Shown: positions 1 through 10,984 of the stretch, one piece after another
Numbering within the stretch: the first letter of the stretch is position 1
How the letters are laid out: every line of letters starts with the position of its first letter
DNA from: Apteryx mantelli
Lineage: Eukaryota; Chordata; Aves; Apterygiformes; Apterygidae
Length of the DNA stretch: 64,000 nucleotides
NCBI RefSeq assembly: GCF_036417845.1
Contig: NW_027118693.1
Coordinates: 2,180,001 to 2,244,000 of the forward strand
Reading direction: 5' to 3'
Translations under genes and position numbers: made by a program
The notes under the pieces: generated by a model
The model's input: the letters and a program-made list of their open reading frames with translations, nothing else
What the model was told of the DNA's origin: nothing
The model's database searches: none

Positions 1-537
1 TAGGAATCATAGTCTTAGAACAAGAAGACATTCACACTCCAGTTGTTGGAAGAATGATGGATATCCTGTAGACTTGGCTAAGCTGAAATCAGTGTAATGA
101 CAACTGAGCAATGATTTCCTTGCTCAGCATAAACCGTGGACGATTCTTATCAGAATGAGACTGTTCAACATGCAAAACAATTTAGAAAGATGAAACATCC
201 CAGGGCAGGAGTTCCAGAAAGCCAGTGTGTGGCAGAAAGGCAAAAGTTTTTTTTTAACTTGTAATGAAGAAGGTGCATTTCACAAAGACCACTAGTACTT
301 GATAGGTGGTCTGAGAAATGCCAGAAAGAAAAGTAATTGGATCCTTTCTAAGAATTTACCCTTCAGAGGCTTCACTTTGAAAAAAAAAAATAATCCTGGG
401 AGATTTAGATAAACAAGCCTCACATCAAGTTAGCAATAGTTGAGTGCCAGTCACAAAGATGACAGGCCCCAAATCGTCTTGGTACTGGCATACACAACAG
501 TAAGGGGCAATGGCCACAAGCTGCAGCTTGGAAGGTT
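1..537. other. Intergenic, nothing recognised
   Basis: AT-rich sequence with short poly-A and poly-T runs. No open frame of meaningful length, RNA gene or repeat family was recognised. Confidence 0.6.
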
Positions 538-680
538 CAGAGAGGACCTCAGGAAAAAATGAGTTATTCATTAGGAGGGTTACGAAGCACTGGAGCAAGT
601 CACCCAGAGAGGGTGGGAGGTTGGGCTAGAGACATCTGGAGGTCCCTTCCAACCACTATTTCAATGGTGCGATGATTTTC
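538..680 (+). mobile_element. CR1 LINE 3'-end fragment, internally deleted
   Basis: The stretch near 630-670 carries the diagnostic avian CR1 3' end: a gagacatctggaggtccc-like segment followed by ccttccaaccactattt and a degenerate terminal octamer (gcgatgatt). Upstream pieces resemble the CR1 3' UTR (acccagagagg) but the usual spacing is shortened, so the copy is old and internally deleted. CR1 is the dominant bird LINE and inserts are normally 5'-truncated, as here. Confidence 0.75.
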
Positions 681-3600
681 AGAGGGAAGCCCTGGGGACA
701 CAGGTTCCTTGAGCAAACCAAGGAGATGCACATTCAACAACTATAAAGGAAGTCTAGGAAGGAGATCACCTCATCTTGCTTGAGGGCAACAATTCAGGTG
801 CTAAACAGAGGAGCCTAGTGCCATATGAAATCTTCTAGGGTATCCAAGAAGTTTTCTGTGGCTAGCTGTTATGACAGAGAATCTAGCAAACATGCATGCT
901 CTTCCAGAGAGTGTCACCCAGAAGCCAGGCATGTTACTGTGCAGGGAATCTCAGATGGAATTAAACACAAATATTGAGATTGAAAATGTACTCCCTGGGT
1001 GTGTTGAATCTGGGTGTCTAAAGCTGAGCAATTTCTCTCAAGTCTTCTCAGAATCAAGGGAGGTGTAGGATTCAACCCAGCGTTGCACACATGGGCTTCC
1101 AGTGCAATTGGAGATGCTGTTTGGTGTCCTGTTTGGCATCCAGCCACCACTCTACAGAGAGGACAGATCTTCTATTGGTCCTGTGTCATAGCTACTGTGC
1201 CTATCCAGGTTTTTCAAAGCACCGAGGACATTGCAAGTATTACCTGATGCCTGTGTGCGGGCAACTGAATCAGCGTCTTAGTCCATGCAGTCTGTGGAGT
1301 CTGAAGACCAACTGATTAGCTCCTAAAGTACACAACTTACCTTGGATAACTTACAAGAGGAATCCCACCCTAGGTGACTGGCTCAGATGGTGACATTCAA
1401 AGCATAGATAACTAATTCTGCACAGATGAATCCCACTTCAGATGCTTCACTACAAGATACAGACAACCCCTACTGAGCAACGACAGTTATCCACTCATCA
1501 CTGTTCTATTTATCTGCTTGTCTGAGTGATAAAAGCCACACAAGGAACGAGACCAAACAGTAGTCTGTCTGTGCGAGTAAGTCTGCAATGTCTTAAAGTC
1601 ACCTTTCAAAATTATTTAGGAAAGAGCTAGGACAAATCAAAGCTTGAGATTAATTTTGCCTCATTGCAGATGAAATTACAGTCCGGGCATTTTCACTTGA
1701 ACTCCTAATCCATATTTCCTTTGCAGTCATAGGAGAAAAATTGGCAGTCACAGGGCGTAAATCACTTCACTCTACTGCAAATAACTAAAATAGGTCAGGG
1801 CCCATTTCCAAAGGGGCATTTTAAAATCTAGCTGTTGAAGAAAAATCTTCTTGAGAGCCTTGAAATCTTGGAACTTCTCTGCCTTTGGCTAAACATGCCC
1901 AAAATTGCTTCCGATGAGGGAGTTTCCCAAAATCTCAAGGATCTATAGAGCTGAGACACTGCCCTCCAGCCACCTTCTGTTTTGTGGAGGTACATTACAG
2001 CATTGATTTGGACTTTGCCTTTTTGGGCTGACATGCCTTGCCTGCCTTGAGCTGCCTACAGTGCAGACCTTTGCGCTTGAGCAAGTAGCTCTGACCTGCT
2101 TTGTAGTTAACATACTGAAATACATGTGTCTGTAGGCAGTTCCTCTAGCCAATTTTTGGTGTCTATTTTAGGAGAAGCTGGAGGAGAGGTGAGATGAGCT
2201 GAAGTGGGCTAAGGTGTCAGGGTAAAGAGACAACTGTATGCAAATGAACAAGTAAGAGAATCATCAAACAGCCCTCGTAACCCAGGTTCCTTCTGAAGAA
2301 CCACGGCTGAGTTCAAGAAAGAAACCCCTTCTGGCCAAACAGTTCAGGAAGCATTTCTTGATACAACTGTATTATCAAGGAGACTGTCAGACTTCTAATG
2401 AATATGAATTAAAAAAAAAAAGTGCAGCTAGCTTACTGGAACTTCATCATCTTCAAAATGCTTTATTTTTCGGATTCTCTTAATTTACTTTGTGACCAAT
2501 TGTTCATACTACTTATTAGTAGGAACTGATGAATGAATTGCAAAAGAAAATGTTATTGTTCATTTGTTGGAATTCATTGAGGGAAATATATTTCCAACTT
2601 TACCTGTGTTAGTGGAAAGTCAGCGCGAAAGAAAGGGAAAGATGGGGATTTTTTTTTTTCATTAAATTAGATTCTAAAGATTGTGTGAATACTTTGCCAC
2701 TGCCTTCTGTGTCCTGCTGTGTGAAAGCCTTTTAAAAATGTAGCAGAAATTTACAGATCACAAAAACCCAGCAACGTCTGTATTGGGTCACACATGGGGC
2801 CTGTGCAACCCAGACAAGTTTCTTTTGGTCGGGCCTCATTAGATGGTGATGTAGAGAAGGTAATTTTTCACTGTCAAGCCATTTAGGTTCTTTCTTACCC
2901 TATAGCCATGTAATATGAGTTTGAGTTTTTGTACTGAGTTTGCAAGGCCTCAGGACTGCAGCTTCTCAGGCCTGCTCTGCCCGAACTTTTCTTGACCTGC
3001 CTGCAGCTTTTTAAAAGAAAAGTTTTAGCTTACTTCAGTTCTTACAGCAATAACAAGCAGTTGTTCTGTGTGGAATGCGATATTTACAGCTCCCACATAA
3101 TGATGCAGTAGAGAGAAATGCAGGCCTGGTGCAATAGCAGAAGCCTTGAGAAGTGCAGACACAGGATGCGGTGTAGAGGAGTACCGGCATGGGATGGCAA
3201 GAGACGGGGCACAGCTTGGCGCTGGAGACCCCGCAGCTACAGACCACTCACCAGCGGTCGGTGTAAGAAATGCACGCCTGGAACAGGACAAAACTGGTTT
3301 TAGGCCAACAAAGAGAACAAAGCAACAGTATCGAACATAAGTAGAAGGTACCGTATGTGGTACTTTCAGAGATAACGTGGAGAGAGAGAGCAATGAAGAA
3401 AGAGCAAGGCGTAAAAAGTGTGTTAGCAAACACGTGAAAATGACCCCAAGTGGATACTAGAGTGAGGAAGAAGAAAGCACCAACCTGAACATCATCTTCC
3501 TCTCGATGAAGGACTCCAGACGCTGACAACTCACTGCAACAACCCACCAACAACACCAGAGTGAAACTGCCAACCTTAGGACTCAGGGTAGCAGGGGAAG

Positions 3601-3728
3601 GGTGAACGTAACACCAGGAAAAGTGGTAGAAACTGAAAAGTGTGTGTCTAACAGTTTTAACTGTATTGGTATTATTTCTATATTATATTTCTCTGTCTGT
3701 AATAGTTAGATCTGGACTGGTAATGATT
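681..3728. other. Intergenic, no gene recognised
   Basis: About 3 kb with only short open frames in all six frames, none with a recognisable domain. The longest is a minus-strand frame at 3025-3429 (134 codons), cysteine- and serine-rich without a family signature. A short poly-A run lies near 2410 and a T run near 2650. I see no RNA gene. Confidence 0.5.
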
Positions 3729-3734
3729 CTCGGA
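3729..3734. repeat. Left target-site duplication CTCGGA
   Basis: The six bases immediately left of the LTR starting at 3735 are identical to the six immediately right of the other LTR (6663-6668). A 6-bp duplication is the size made by alpharetroviral and betaretroviral integrases. Confidence 0.93.
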
Positions 3735-4139
3735 TGTTGGAGTGAGGGAGGGGACCCCGGAGTAACGATGAGTCTCAATATGAGTATGGTCGTTCTCCCC
3801 TTATTAGAGCTTACACAAAGTATATATATCGACAAGCAATACGCATGCGCTAGCAATAGTTACATGATTGGTTACAGTTTCTGTCCCTACGTATAAAGCG
3901 GATACATGACTGGTGCAAGGTTGCTGTCCGCGCTCCATCGACATTTATGGAACCTAGTTCCGTCCAGACTTGTTTACCAGTTTTGTGAATACCTTCTTTT
4001 GTAGTGCTCAAGGCCACTGCAAGGCTTGCTCGCCTTGGCCTACATTCCTTCCCTTACCCTGAGAACGGGATTGCTAACCAAGCCTGGATTGCTCATCCCA
4101 ATCAGATCATGCCCTCTCTCGCTTAACCATTCCTCCACA
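3735..4139 (-). mobile_element. 3' LTR of alpharetrovirus-like provirus
   Basis: A 405-bp LTR. Read on the minus strand it starts TGTGGAGG and ends CTCCAACA (TG...CA with short imperfect inverted ends). It matches the LTR at 6258-6662 along its length; the only difference I see is A versus G in the segment caaggccRctgc near 4016. On the minus strand a CCAAT box (AACCAATCATG) lies upstream of a TATATATA box. I see no canonical AATAAA; AATAAG is the nearest. The env reading frame continues about 33 codons into this U3. Confidence 0.93.
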
Positions 4140-4474
4140 ATTCCCCCTTCTTGTTTTTGAGCAATCCAGGCTTGGTTCACTACTTTCAGCAGAGCTTTCT
4201 TAATACAGCTTAATATTACACATAAACATAAGCATACAACTATAAGGATTAGTAGAATGCGTAAGCCTTCAGTAAGCAATCCTATTAGCCATTGTGGTAG
4301 ATTTCCAAACAGGTTAGTTAGCCATTCGTCTAATAACCCATGGTTCTGACGGATTTTGCCTGTGTGTTCCTTCAACCACTGCAATTGTTTGTGAATGGAT
4401 TCACTATGATCAGACAAATTCATGCAGCACATACCCTCAAAATCCTCACAACCATGACCTTGAGCTAATAACAA
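4040..4474 (-). pseudogene. Env transmembrane subunit, C-terminal part (alpharetrovirus-like)
   Basis: A 144-codon open stretch giving the distal part of a retroviral transmembrane envelope subunit. It shows the CX6CC disulfide motif (C9, C16, C17) followed by an N-L-S-D-H segment and a helical ectodomain, a hydrophobic membrane anchor at about residues 69-91, and a short cytoplasmic tail that reads into the 3' LTR. CX6CC is typical of alpha- and gammaretroviral Envs whose subunits are disulfide linked. The first codon of the stretch is TTG, not ATG, so this is a fragment: the proximal part of the same subunit lies upstream in another frame at the end of the 4530-6074 frame. The frame break falls within about 4475-4530. 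Env cannot be made whole from this copy. Confidence 0.85.
4140..4153 (-). promoter_or_regulatory. Polypurine tract of the provirus
   Basis: On the minus strand a purine run AAGAAGGGGGAA sits two bases before the 3' LTR start. This is the expected plus-strand primer position for reverse transcription and fixes the element's orientation. Confidence 0.8.
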
Positions 4475-4529
4475 AAATCAATTGCAGCCCTATTTTGCAG
4501 AATAGCATGTCGCAGGCTACCTTGGTCCT

Positions 4530-6074
4530 CTAATAGGTTAAGGCGTTGCCTGCTGTTGCCCCAGGCATGAAGAGAGACAAAAACACTCTTTCAGTGGGGC
4601 TGAGTAGGGTAACCTTATCATCACAATTTGGTGAGAGCCCTACGGCCGCCCGTTTACTACGGGTGGCGGTCCTGTTCCCTGTTATATTTTTCCACCTTTT
4701 TTTTTTTTTTTTTTGAGTACCATTATTCCAAATTGGGTGCCCCCCTTTTGCCTCAGCTCCAAGGGCTCCCAACCCTTGGCGGCTTGTTGTAAAATTTTTC
4801 CAATCATGTGGTTCCCATTTCCCCTGACCATTCTGTTGTAGCACGGGGAACACCAGTTCTGTGGGGCCCTCGGACCCCGCAACAGGCTTCCATTGTCCTT
4901 CTATTATAGCGTCCTTGATAATACCACTCCAGCGGGACTCCCTTGGAGGTCCGGCGAGGGGATTCATTAAGCAGGGAGGTACTCCTCCCTCTTTCTCTTG
5001 CGCCTGCAGCTCCACTTTTTTCAGGCATTCCGATAGCTCCTGTAGCACTCTTACGGTTTCTCCTGGTGACGGCGGTACTTTATTTCTGGTGTCAGGCGTG
5101 TTATCCCCCGAAGACTCGCTGGACAAAAGCAGTGGGGGGTACTCTGATGGAGTCTGGCGTGAGCGGGTGGTCTCATTGAAGGAGGGTAGAGGCGGCCGCT
5201 GAGGTGGCACAGGCAGCGGCAACGGTGGGTACAGGGGACTGTTGCTAGGCAGCGGCGGGGGGGGAGCACTAGGAGGGGGTCGGCACTCCTTTCCGCCCAA
5301 GTCTATGAGGTCAGCAAGGGGCGCGGCCGCCGCCCCTCTTTGAGCCTCCTCCGGGTGCACGTCCGCGTTTGCCTCAGAGCTCGGACCAGCCGGCTCTGAG
5401 GAAACCTCCGCTTTCTGGGACGCAGCGGGTGACGGCGCTGACGATGCCCCCCACTTGGAGTTCTCCCACACCCTTTGCAGTGCCTCCCCGACAGACCGGC
5501 ACACTGCCGTTAAAGTCTCTAGTACGGTGTTCCAAAGTGCGCGAACAACTTTCCTGTCCCTCAGTTCCAGCTTTTCCAGTTTTACTGACAGCTGCTCAAA
5601 CATTTTTAATAGTTGAGCCGTGGATGGCTTTGTCCCCATGGGGGTGGTAGGCGAGGCTGTGCCTGACAACTCCAGAGATAACAATGTCAGGGGCCCCCAC
5701 CATGACCTCGGCGGGGCTGTGCTGCCCTCCCCCGGTACGGGCGGCGACGAGGGCCCTGGGCACGGCGCACTGCTGGCTCCCTCTGGAGTGGACGGAGGCA
5801 AGGGCTGCGGGGGGGGCGGTGGCGGAGGGACTGACGGTCGAGCTCGCACCGCCTTAACCTCCTTCTTGTCCTTGTCTCCACCCTCGATGGTCTTATGCCA
5901 CATTGTCTCTCCGAAATCTCGCCATTCCGATACGGAAAATAACAAGTGTGTATCCGAAAAATGTTCCCATTGCTGCCCCAGTTTAATCAACCTCTGTAAC
6001 TGCTTCACTGGTGCGTCAATTCCTCTCTTGGAGAGTATACCGGCTAGCAAGGTGGCCGCGGCATCTGCTTCCAT
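4530..6074 (-). pseudogene. Gag-Env in-frame fusion ORF of deleted provirus (514 aa)
   Basis: An uninterrupted 514-codon frame from an ATG 164 bases after the primer binding site. Residues 1-80 look like a matrix domain starting Met-Glu, so with no myristoylation glycine. Residues 80-340 are Pro/Ala-rich and carry putative late-domain motifs: PSAP at 268-271 and YPPL at 282-285 and 312-315. Residues 405-430 resemble the start of a capsid domain. The frame then passes through five lysines (455-459, encoded by an A18 run at 4697-4714) into Env: a furin-type RSKR at 472-475, then the N-terminus of a transmembrane subunit with a cysteine nine residues after the cut, as in Envs with an internal fusion loop. 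Most of capsid, nucleocapsid, protease, all of pol and most of the surface subunit are missing. The product, if made, is a chimera of unknown role. Assignment to an alpharetrovirus-like group rests on the TM layout and the 6-bp target duplication. Confidence 0.85.
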
Positions 6075-6234
6075 GCCGCTGTCTGGGAGACGGGGCGCGA
6101 CCCCGGACCGTGTCTGGCGGCAGCCTTTTTAGCCAGCACTTCTCCCAGCCCCTTCTTATCCCCCACTCCCGTCCTCTCGCTGCTTACCGCAGTCACGGAC
6201 CGTCAACAGAATTTAATCTTCTTGGTAGACGCGG

Positions 6235-6255
6235 CGAAACCATCCTCTGCTACCA
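6235..6255 (-). promoter_or_regulatory. Primer binding site, initiator tRNA-Met type
   Basis: Two bases inside the 5' LTR, the minus strand reads TGGTAGCAGAGGATGGTTTC. The plus strand here equals the 3' end of vertebrate initiator tRNA-Met including its CCA. The match covers the whole 18-base primer site and a few bases more. This is recalled from the known tRNA sequence; a tRNA search would confirm it. Confidence 0.85.
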
Positions 6256-6257
6256 GA

Positions 6258-6662
6258 TGTTGGAGTGAGGGAGGGGACCCCGGAGTAACGATGAGTCTCA
6301 ATATGAGTATGGTCGTTCTCCCCTTATTAGAGCTTACACAAAGTATATATATCGACAAGCAATACGCATGCGCTAGCAATAGTTACATGATTGGTTACAG
6401 TTTCTGTCCCTACGTATAAAGCGGATACATGACTGGTGCAAGGTTGCTGTCCGCGCTCCATCGACATTTATGGAACCTAGTTCCGTCCAGACTTGTTTAC
6501 CAGTTTTGTGAATACCTTCTTTTGTAGTGCTCAAGGCCGCTGCAAGGCTTGCTCGCCTTGGCCTACATTCCTTCCCTTACCCTGAGAACGGGATTGCTAA
6601 CCAAGCCTGGATTGCTCATCCCAATCAGATCATGCCCTCTCTCGCTTAACCATTCCTCCACA
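6258..6662 (-). mobile_element. 5' LTR of alpharetrovirus-like provirus
   Basis: A 405-bp LTR in the same orientation as, and essentially identical to, the LTR at 3735-4139. It is the upstream LTR because the primer binding site lies directly inside it and gag starts downstream on the minus strand. CCAAT and TATATATA boxes sit on the minus strand near 6390 and 6350. LTR identity of about 404/405 indicates a recent insertion or gene conversion between LTRs. Confidence 0.93.
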
Positions 6663-6668
6663 CTCGGA
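6663..6668. repeat. Right target-site duplication CTCGGA
   Basis: Identical to 3729-3734, so the whole element 3735-6662 is a simple integration with no later rearrangement of its borders. Confidence 0.93.
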
Positions 6669-9536
6669 TTAGACTGCTAAGACATTCTGACTGGCAAAAC
6701 ACACACACACACACACACAAGCATGACTATATCCTAGGGCCAAACAGTCAGTACAGCGGTCCCAGGGAGGACCCAGAGCACTACTGCTCTGTAGTGTGGG
6801 CGCAGCCAGTCTGCTCTGGAGGGGGCTGGCCTCAGCACTGGATCCTGTTGGTCTGCACTACTTGACTTAGAGGGTAGAGATTGCTCTCTGCAGTGTGCAG
6901 CAGTGTTGCATTTAGTAGTGTGAAGGCACCCACTTCATAAGTGGAGTACACTTTACCCACAGCTGCCCCAAGGTTTTCTTCTTGGATGGAACAAACCAGT
7001 TCACTCCAAGAGAAAACTTGGGACTGAGCCATTATGCGCTTAGTGGAGACCATGGAGGCCCCAGACCCCAGGAGAAGCCAAGGGGCTAAACGCTTTGAGA
7101 GGGCAGATGTGATATCATCTAAGCAAGTCTTTTGGTATCTCTCTCATGGTAGCAGAAGAAACTGTCATAATTCGGAAGTGACCCATCCATCAGTTCTGGG
7201 CACAGACACGAGGATGGAATACTTTTCTTTTGGAAGGGTCCTGTGTCCATGAATTATTGAGGGAAGCGGGAAGCTCTGGGTGGGAGCCAGGTGCCCAGGC
7301 ATAGATGTCTGACTCTGTTCTAGACACCTCTAGACAATGCCGCAGGGTACTGCAGACATCTCTAAAGCTGTCAGAAATGACACAGAAGCTACGGGAATCC
7401 TGTGCCAGTGTGACGCGCTACCTGGAAGCCGAGTGGGGTGCTCCAAATCATCTCCAATGCAAGTGGGCACCTGGGTTCAGACAGTCAAACCATTCTTCTC
7501 AAGTTAGGTGACACAAGTCCCACAGCAGATGATCTTAAAGCACTGCCTGTGAACCTACCCTACAGGTGAGATGAATCACAAAGTATTTCTTCATGCCATC
7601 ACAGGTGATCTATGCAGCATTATCTACACTACCTGTTTTAATCACTACAGTTCAGAAATTTAGCCTGTAGAGCTGAGTGGGCTGAGCAATTGGTTTCCCC
7701 ACTGCCTGTAGAGGTCATGAGTGAACCAGGCCCTCGTGTTTCCCAAGTCTTCCTGCCTGAAAGGCCTCTGGCTTGTTCCTGGCTAGAGTCCAACAGTGAG
7801 GACAGAATTGTGATTCAAGTGCAAGTATGAATGCCTGAGTTATCACTAAATAGTTCCTGAATTTGTGAGGTCTTTAGAAAACATGGAGAAGCTGGGGAGG
7901 TTTTGACCCTAAAAGACCAGGAACCCCTGACACTGCAAAATCATGTTAAACTCCTGTTCCAATTTCCTTTGTTCTAATGATGTCAGCTATTTTCCTCCTT
8001 CTCAGCCTTTTGCTATTGGGCAGAAGCATCTTCTGACATGTGACAATTTGTCCATCAGCAAATTTATCCTCGTCTTACTTCTTCTCTACCATCTTCCCCA
8101 CAACTGGTTGTCACCAGTCTATAATGAATTCAAATGGATTCTGCTACTAATTCTGCCAGTGCACCAAAACATGCTGAGTTTTACTTCCAGTTGCCTAACT
8201 GCTAGAGCACACCCAATACTATTCAATTTGTGGCCGCTTGCCCATGGATAATTCTGCTAATAAAACTTTGCAAACTTTACTCTCCTTCCCCAAGAGAAAT
8301 GCCAGTGGTTATCCTCTCAGGACCAGGCTGTGCAACATGCTCATCAGTTTGTCTGCAAAGACATTCAGCAAGCCATAGAAACGCCTGGCTGCCACCTGCA
8401 CAGCTAAACTTCCTTGCTCTGCGTTGAACAAGGAGACTGACAGGCAAAACTCTTGCTGACTCTGTGGTTATTGAACTGCTTGAATTTGCTACCTTTTTGA
8501 GTTGGTTTATCTTAAAGGGTCATTTGCACTTTTCGCCACATATTTATGATGTCTGTGAATGGGGAAATAGGTGAAGACTGAAATTGCCATCAGCAGGGTG
8601 ATGAAGAGATTAGATTGCTTGCTCTCAGAGGTTTCCTGGTGTCCCTGTCTTTGAAGATGTCCCTCAAATGTCCACATAGTAGTGGTACAGAGAAAAGGAA
8701 AGATACTCAGTGCAAGTTAAAGGGATTACAGTGACCCACAAGCAATGACTCCCATTGATGAATTCTTTTCTCAGGCGTTCCTAAGATGTGGAGGTGAGCT
8801 CTCTCACTAGGACACCGCTCTCATTTGTGAAAGTAAAATGAAGCCAGCACAGAGACGTTGGAGATGGTGTCTGGAAAAATCCGGTAACTGAAAAGTAAGT
8901 ATTTCTGACGGTCCCCATGAAGGGACACTGCTGTTTTCTGGTACTTCTCTCTGGGAAGCAGCTGTTCCTGAATGTAACTTGCTTCTCCATAAGCCTGGAT
9001 TTGTCCCTTATTTTTGGATCAAAAATGGATGCAAATCTATTTGTGTTTTGGCAATGCTTTTTTACTTTATTAGCTACCCATCATTCATACTAGATCTGAG
9101 TTAAGTGCAGGAGGTTCTGATCCTGACTAGACCCTGGGATTTAGGTTAGGGTGGCATTCTGTTCACCCAGCTTTGCCCGTTTAAAAGTTAGGAGGATTCA
9201 TCTGACTGGTCTTAGTCACCTCTTTTAAGATAACCTGAATGCTTGTCAGGAAGTCCCACTTTCCCTCCACTGAGGGTAAAGTCTAGGATGACATCTAACT
9301 TGGGGCATCTAAGTTAAGGCAAGGGATTCCCAGGCTCTTCTTTTTTGTCTCCCTGTGTTCCTATCTTCAGCATCCTCTTCAGTCTTCTCCACTCACATCT
9401 TACCGTTCTACGCTCTTATTATCATAAGTTATTTACTCCTTCAAAACAGTGTTCTCCACTGCAATTCAGAGCTGACTTTTCAGCACCTCCTAAAATGCAC
9501 CAGCTCCCTTATTTTCTTCTCCTTCCTTGAAAATTA
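6669..9536. other. Intergenic, simple repeat only
   Basis: A short (CA)n microsatellite lies at about 6699-6719. The rest shows only scattered short open frames. The 3' edge (about 9330-9536) is pyrimidine-rich and leads into the splice acceptor of the OR at 9542. Confidence 0.5.
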
Positions 9537-9541
9537 GGAGC

Positions 9542-10516
9542 ATGACAGATACATACTTTGGAAACAGGACACATGTGACGGAATTCATCCTCATTGGCTT
9601 CCTGAACCCCTTTGAAGTACAAGTCACCTTGTTCATGTTGTTCTTCATTGTCTTTCTGGTGACAGTGGTTGGAAACTCTGTTATCATCGTGTTAACCTGC
9701 TCTGACTACCGTTTACAATCACCCATGTACTTTTTCCTTTGCAACCTTTCCATCATTGAAATTCTCATCACTGTGACTGTGGTGCCCAAAATGATGGAAA
9801 ACTTCCTCTCGGAGAGGAAGACAATTTCCTTTTATGGTTGCCTGGCTCAGAGCTACTTTTATTTCCTTCTGGGCACCACAGAGTATGTCCTGCTCGCTGT
9901 CATGTCCTACGACCGTTATGTGGCCATATGCTCCCCACTGCACTATAGCAACATCATGAGAAAGAAGGTCTGTATGTGGCTGGTAGTGGCATCCTGGCTG
10001 TGTGGATTTTTCTCCATTTTGGTCCCCACAGTGATGAAGCTTCAGCTGCCATTCTGTGGTCCCAACACCATCAACCATTTCTTCTGTGATAGTGCCCCTC
10101 TGCTGCACCTGGCTTGTGCTGACATCTGGCTGCTGGAGTTTATTGATTTCATCATTTCACTGCCCGTTCTGCTAGGTTCCCTGCTGCTGACTGCCTTCTC
10201 CTACTTCTACATCATCTGTGCCATTATCCGCACCCCTTCTGCCACAGGCAAGCAGAAGGCTTTTTCCACCTGTGCCTCTCATTTTACTGTGCTCACCATC
10301 AGCTATGGCACCTCAGTCTTTATTTATGTCCGTCCCTCTCAAACCAACTCCATGAACTTAAACAAAGTAGCATCTCCTCTCACCACTGCATTCACTCCGA
10401 TGCTGAATCCTTTCATATTCAGCCTTAGGAACCAGAAGGTCAAGGAGGCATTAACGGACTTAGTCAGCAAGTGTGTAGGAGCTCACGGACTTGGCCTGAA
10501 TTCACGGAGGGTTTGA
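9542..10516 (+). CDS. Olfactory receptor 1, intact, OR6/OR11-like
   Basis: A 324-residue class II odorant GPCR in one exon. The longest open frame begins at a TTG (9527); I use the first ATG at 9542, four bases after a splice-acceptor-like pyrimidine tract and AG at 9536-9537, as is usual for OR coding exons with upstream untranslated exons. Visible marks: N-glycosylation site NRT at 8-10, GN in TM1 (44-45), PMYFF at 61-65, MSYDRYVAIC at 121-130, EL1/EL2 cysteines C100, C172, C182 and C192, KAFSTCASH in TM6 (239-247) and a TM7 NPFIF (289-293) where most ORs have NPxxY. Length and all seven hydrophobic segments are normal. The CGPN...HHFFCD-like second loop suggests the OR6/OR11 group; a tree is needed for the subfamily. 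Confidence 0.95.
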   Translation: MTDTYFGNRTHVTEFILIGFLNPFEVQVTLFMLFFIVFLVTVVGNSVIIVLTCSDYRLQSPMYFFLCNLSIIEILITVTVVPKMMENFLSERKTISFYGCLAQSYFYFLLGTTEYVLLAVMSYDRYVAICSPLHYSNIMRKKVCMWLVVASWLCGFFSILVPTVMKLQLPFCGPNTINHFFCDSAPLLHLACADIWLLEFIDFIISLPVLLGSLLLTAFSYFYIICAIIRTPSATGKQKAFSTCASHFTVLTISYGTSVFIYVRPSQTNSMNLNKVASPLTTAFTPMLNPFIFSLRNQKVKEALTDLVSKCVGAHGLGLNSRRV

Positions 10517-10984
10517 ACTTGATTCCGCTGGAAGACTCACAGGTATGTGCTCAGAACACACTGTTTTCTTGCAATGAAACAGAGCTGACAGTATCCATAA
10601 ACTCATCATCTCTGATGCTGCCCAGGCTGCTGACCTCCTCCCACAACTCCTTAGCTTGACAGCACAGCTCCTCAATGAGCACACATCTCCTGCAGGCTAG
10701 AAAACCATCTCTCACTGCCCAAGCCTCAGCAAGAGGCCCCAGGCACTCCCTGCAGCCCAAGACCTGCTGAGCTGCATCCTCCTCCTGGAGCTCCGTCTAC
10801 GTCAAAGCCTCTGATGTTACAGGGTCAGTCTCCAAAGGCTACGGGGCACTGTGCCCTGTGGCACATCGCTACCATAGCTGAGGGTGTGTATCCTGTTCTG
10901 GGCAAAGGTGATGGTCCCCTTCTCTGTGCCCTGCTGCACAAACTGCTGCGCAACCTGCTGTGTCTGTTGCCTGCCTCTGTTAGG
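10517..10984. other. Intergenic, 3' flank of OR 1
   Basis: No gene recognised. Short open frames on both strands have no family signature. Confidence 0.5.

Noticed and set aside
3035-3247. Cysteine-rich minus-strand frame resembling a defensin
   Set aside because: Cysteine spacing fits neither alpha- nor beta-defensin patterns, the frame overlaps another open frame and no signal-peptide exon is evident.
9527-9541. Upstream start for OR 1
   Set aside because: It is a TTG lying over the probable splice acceptor; the ATG at 9542 is the realistic start.
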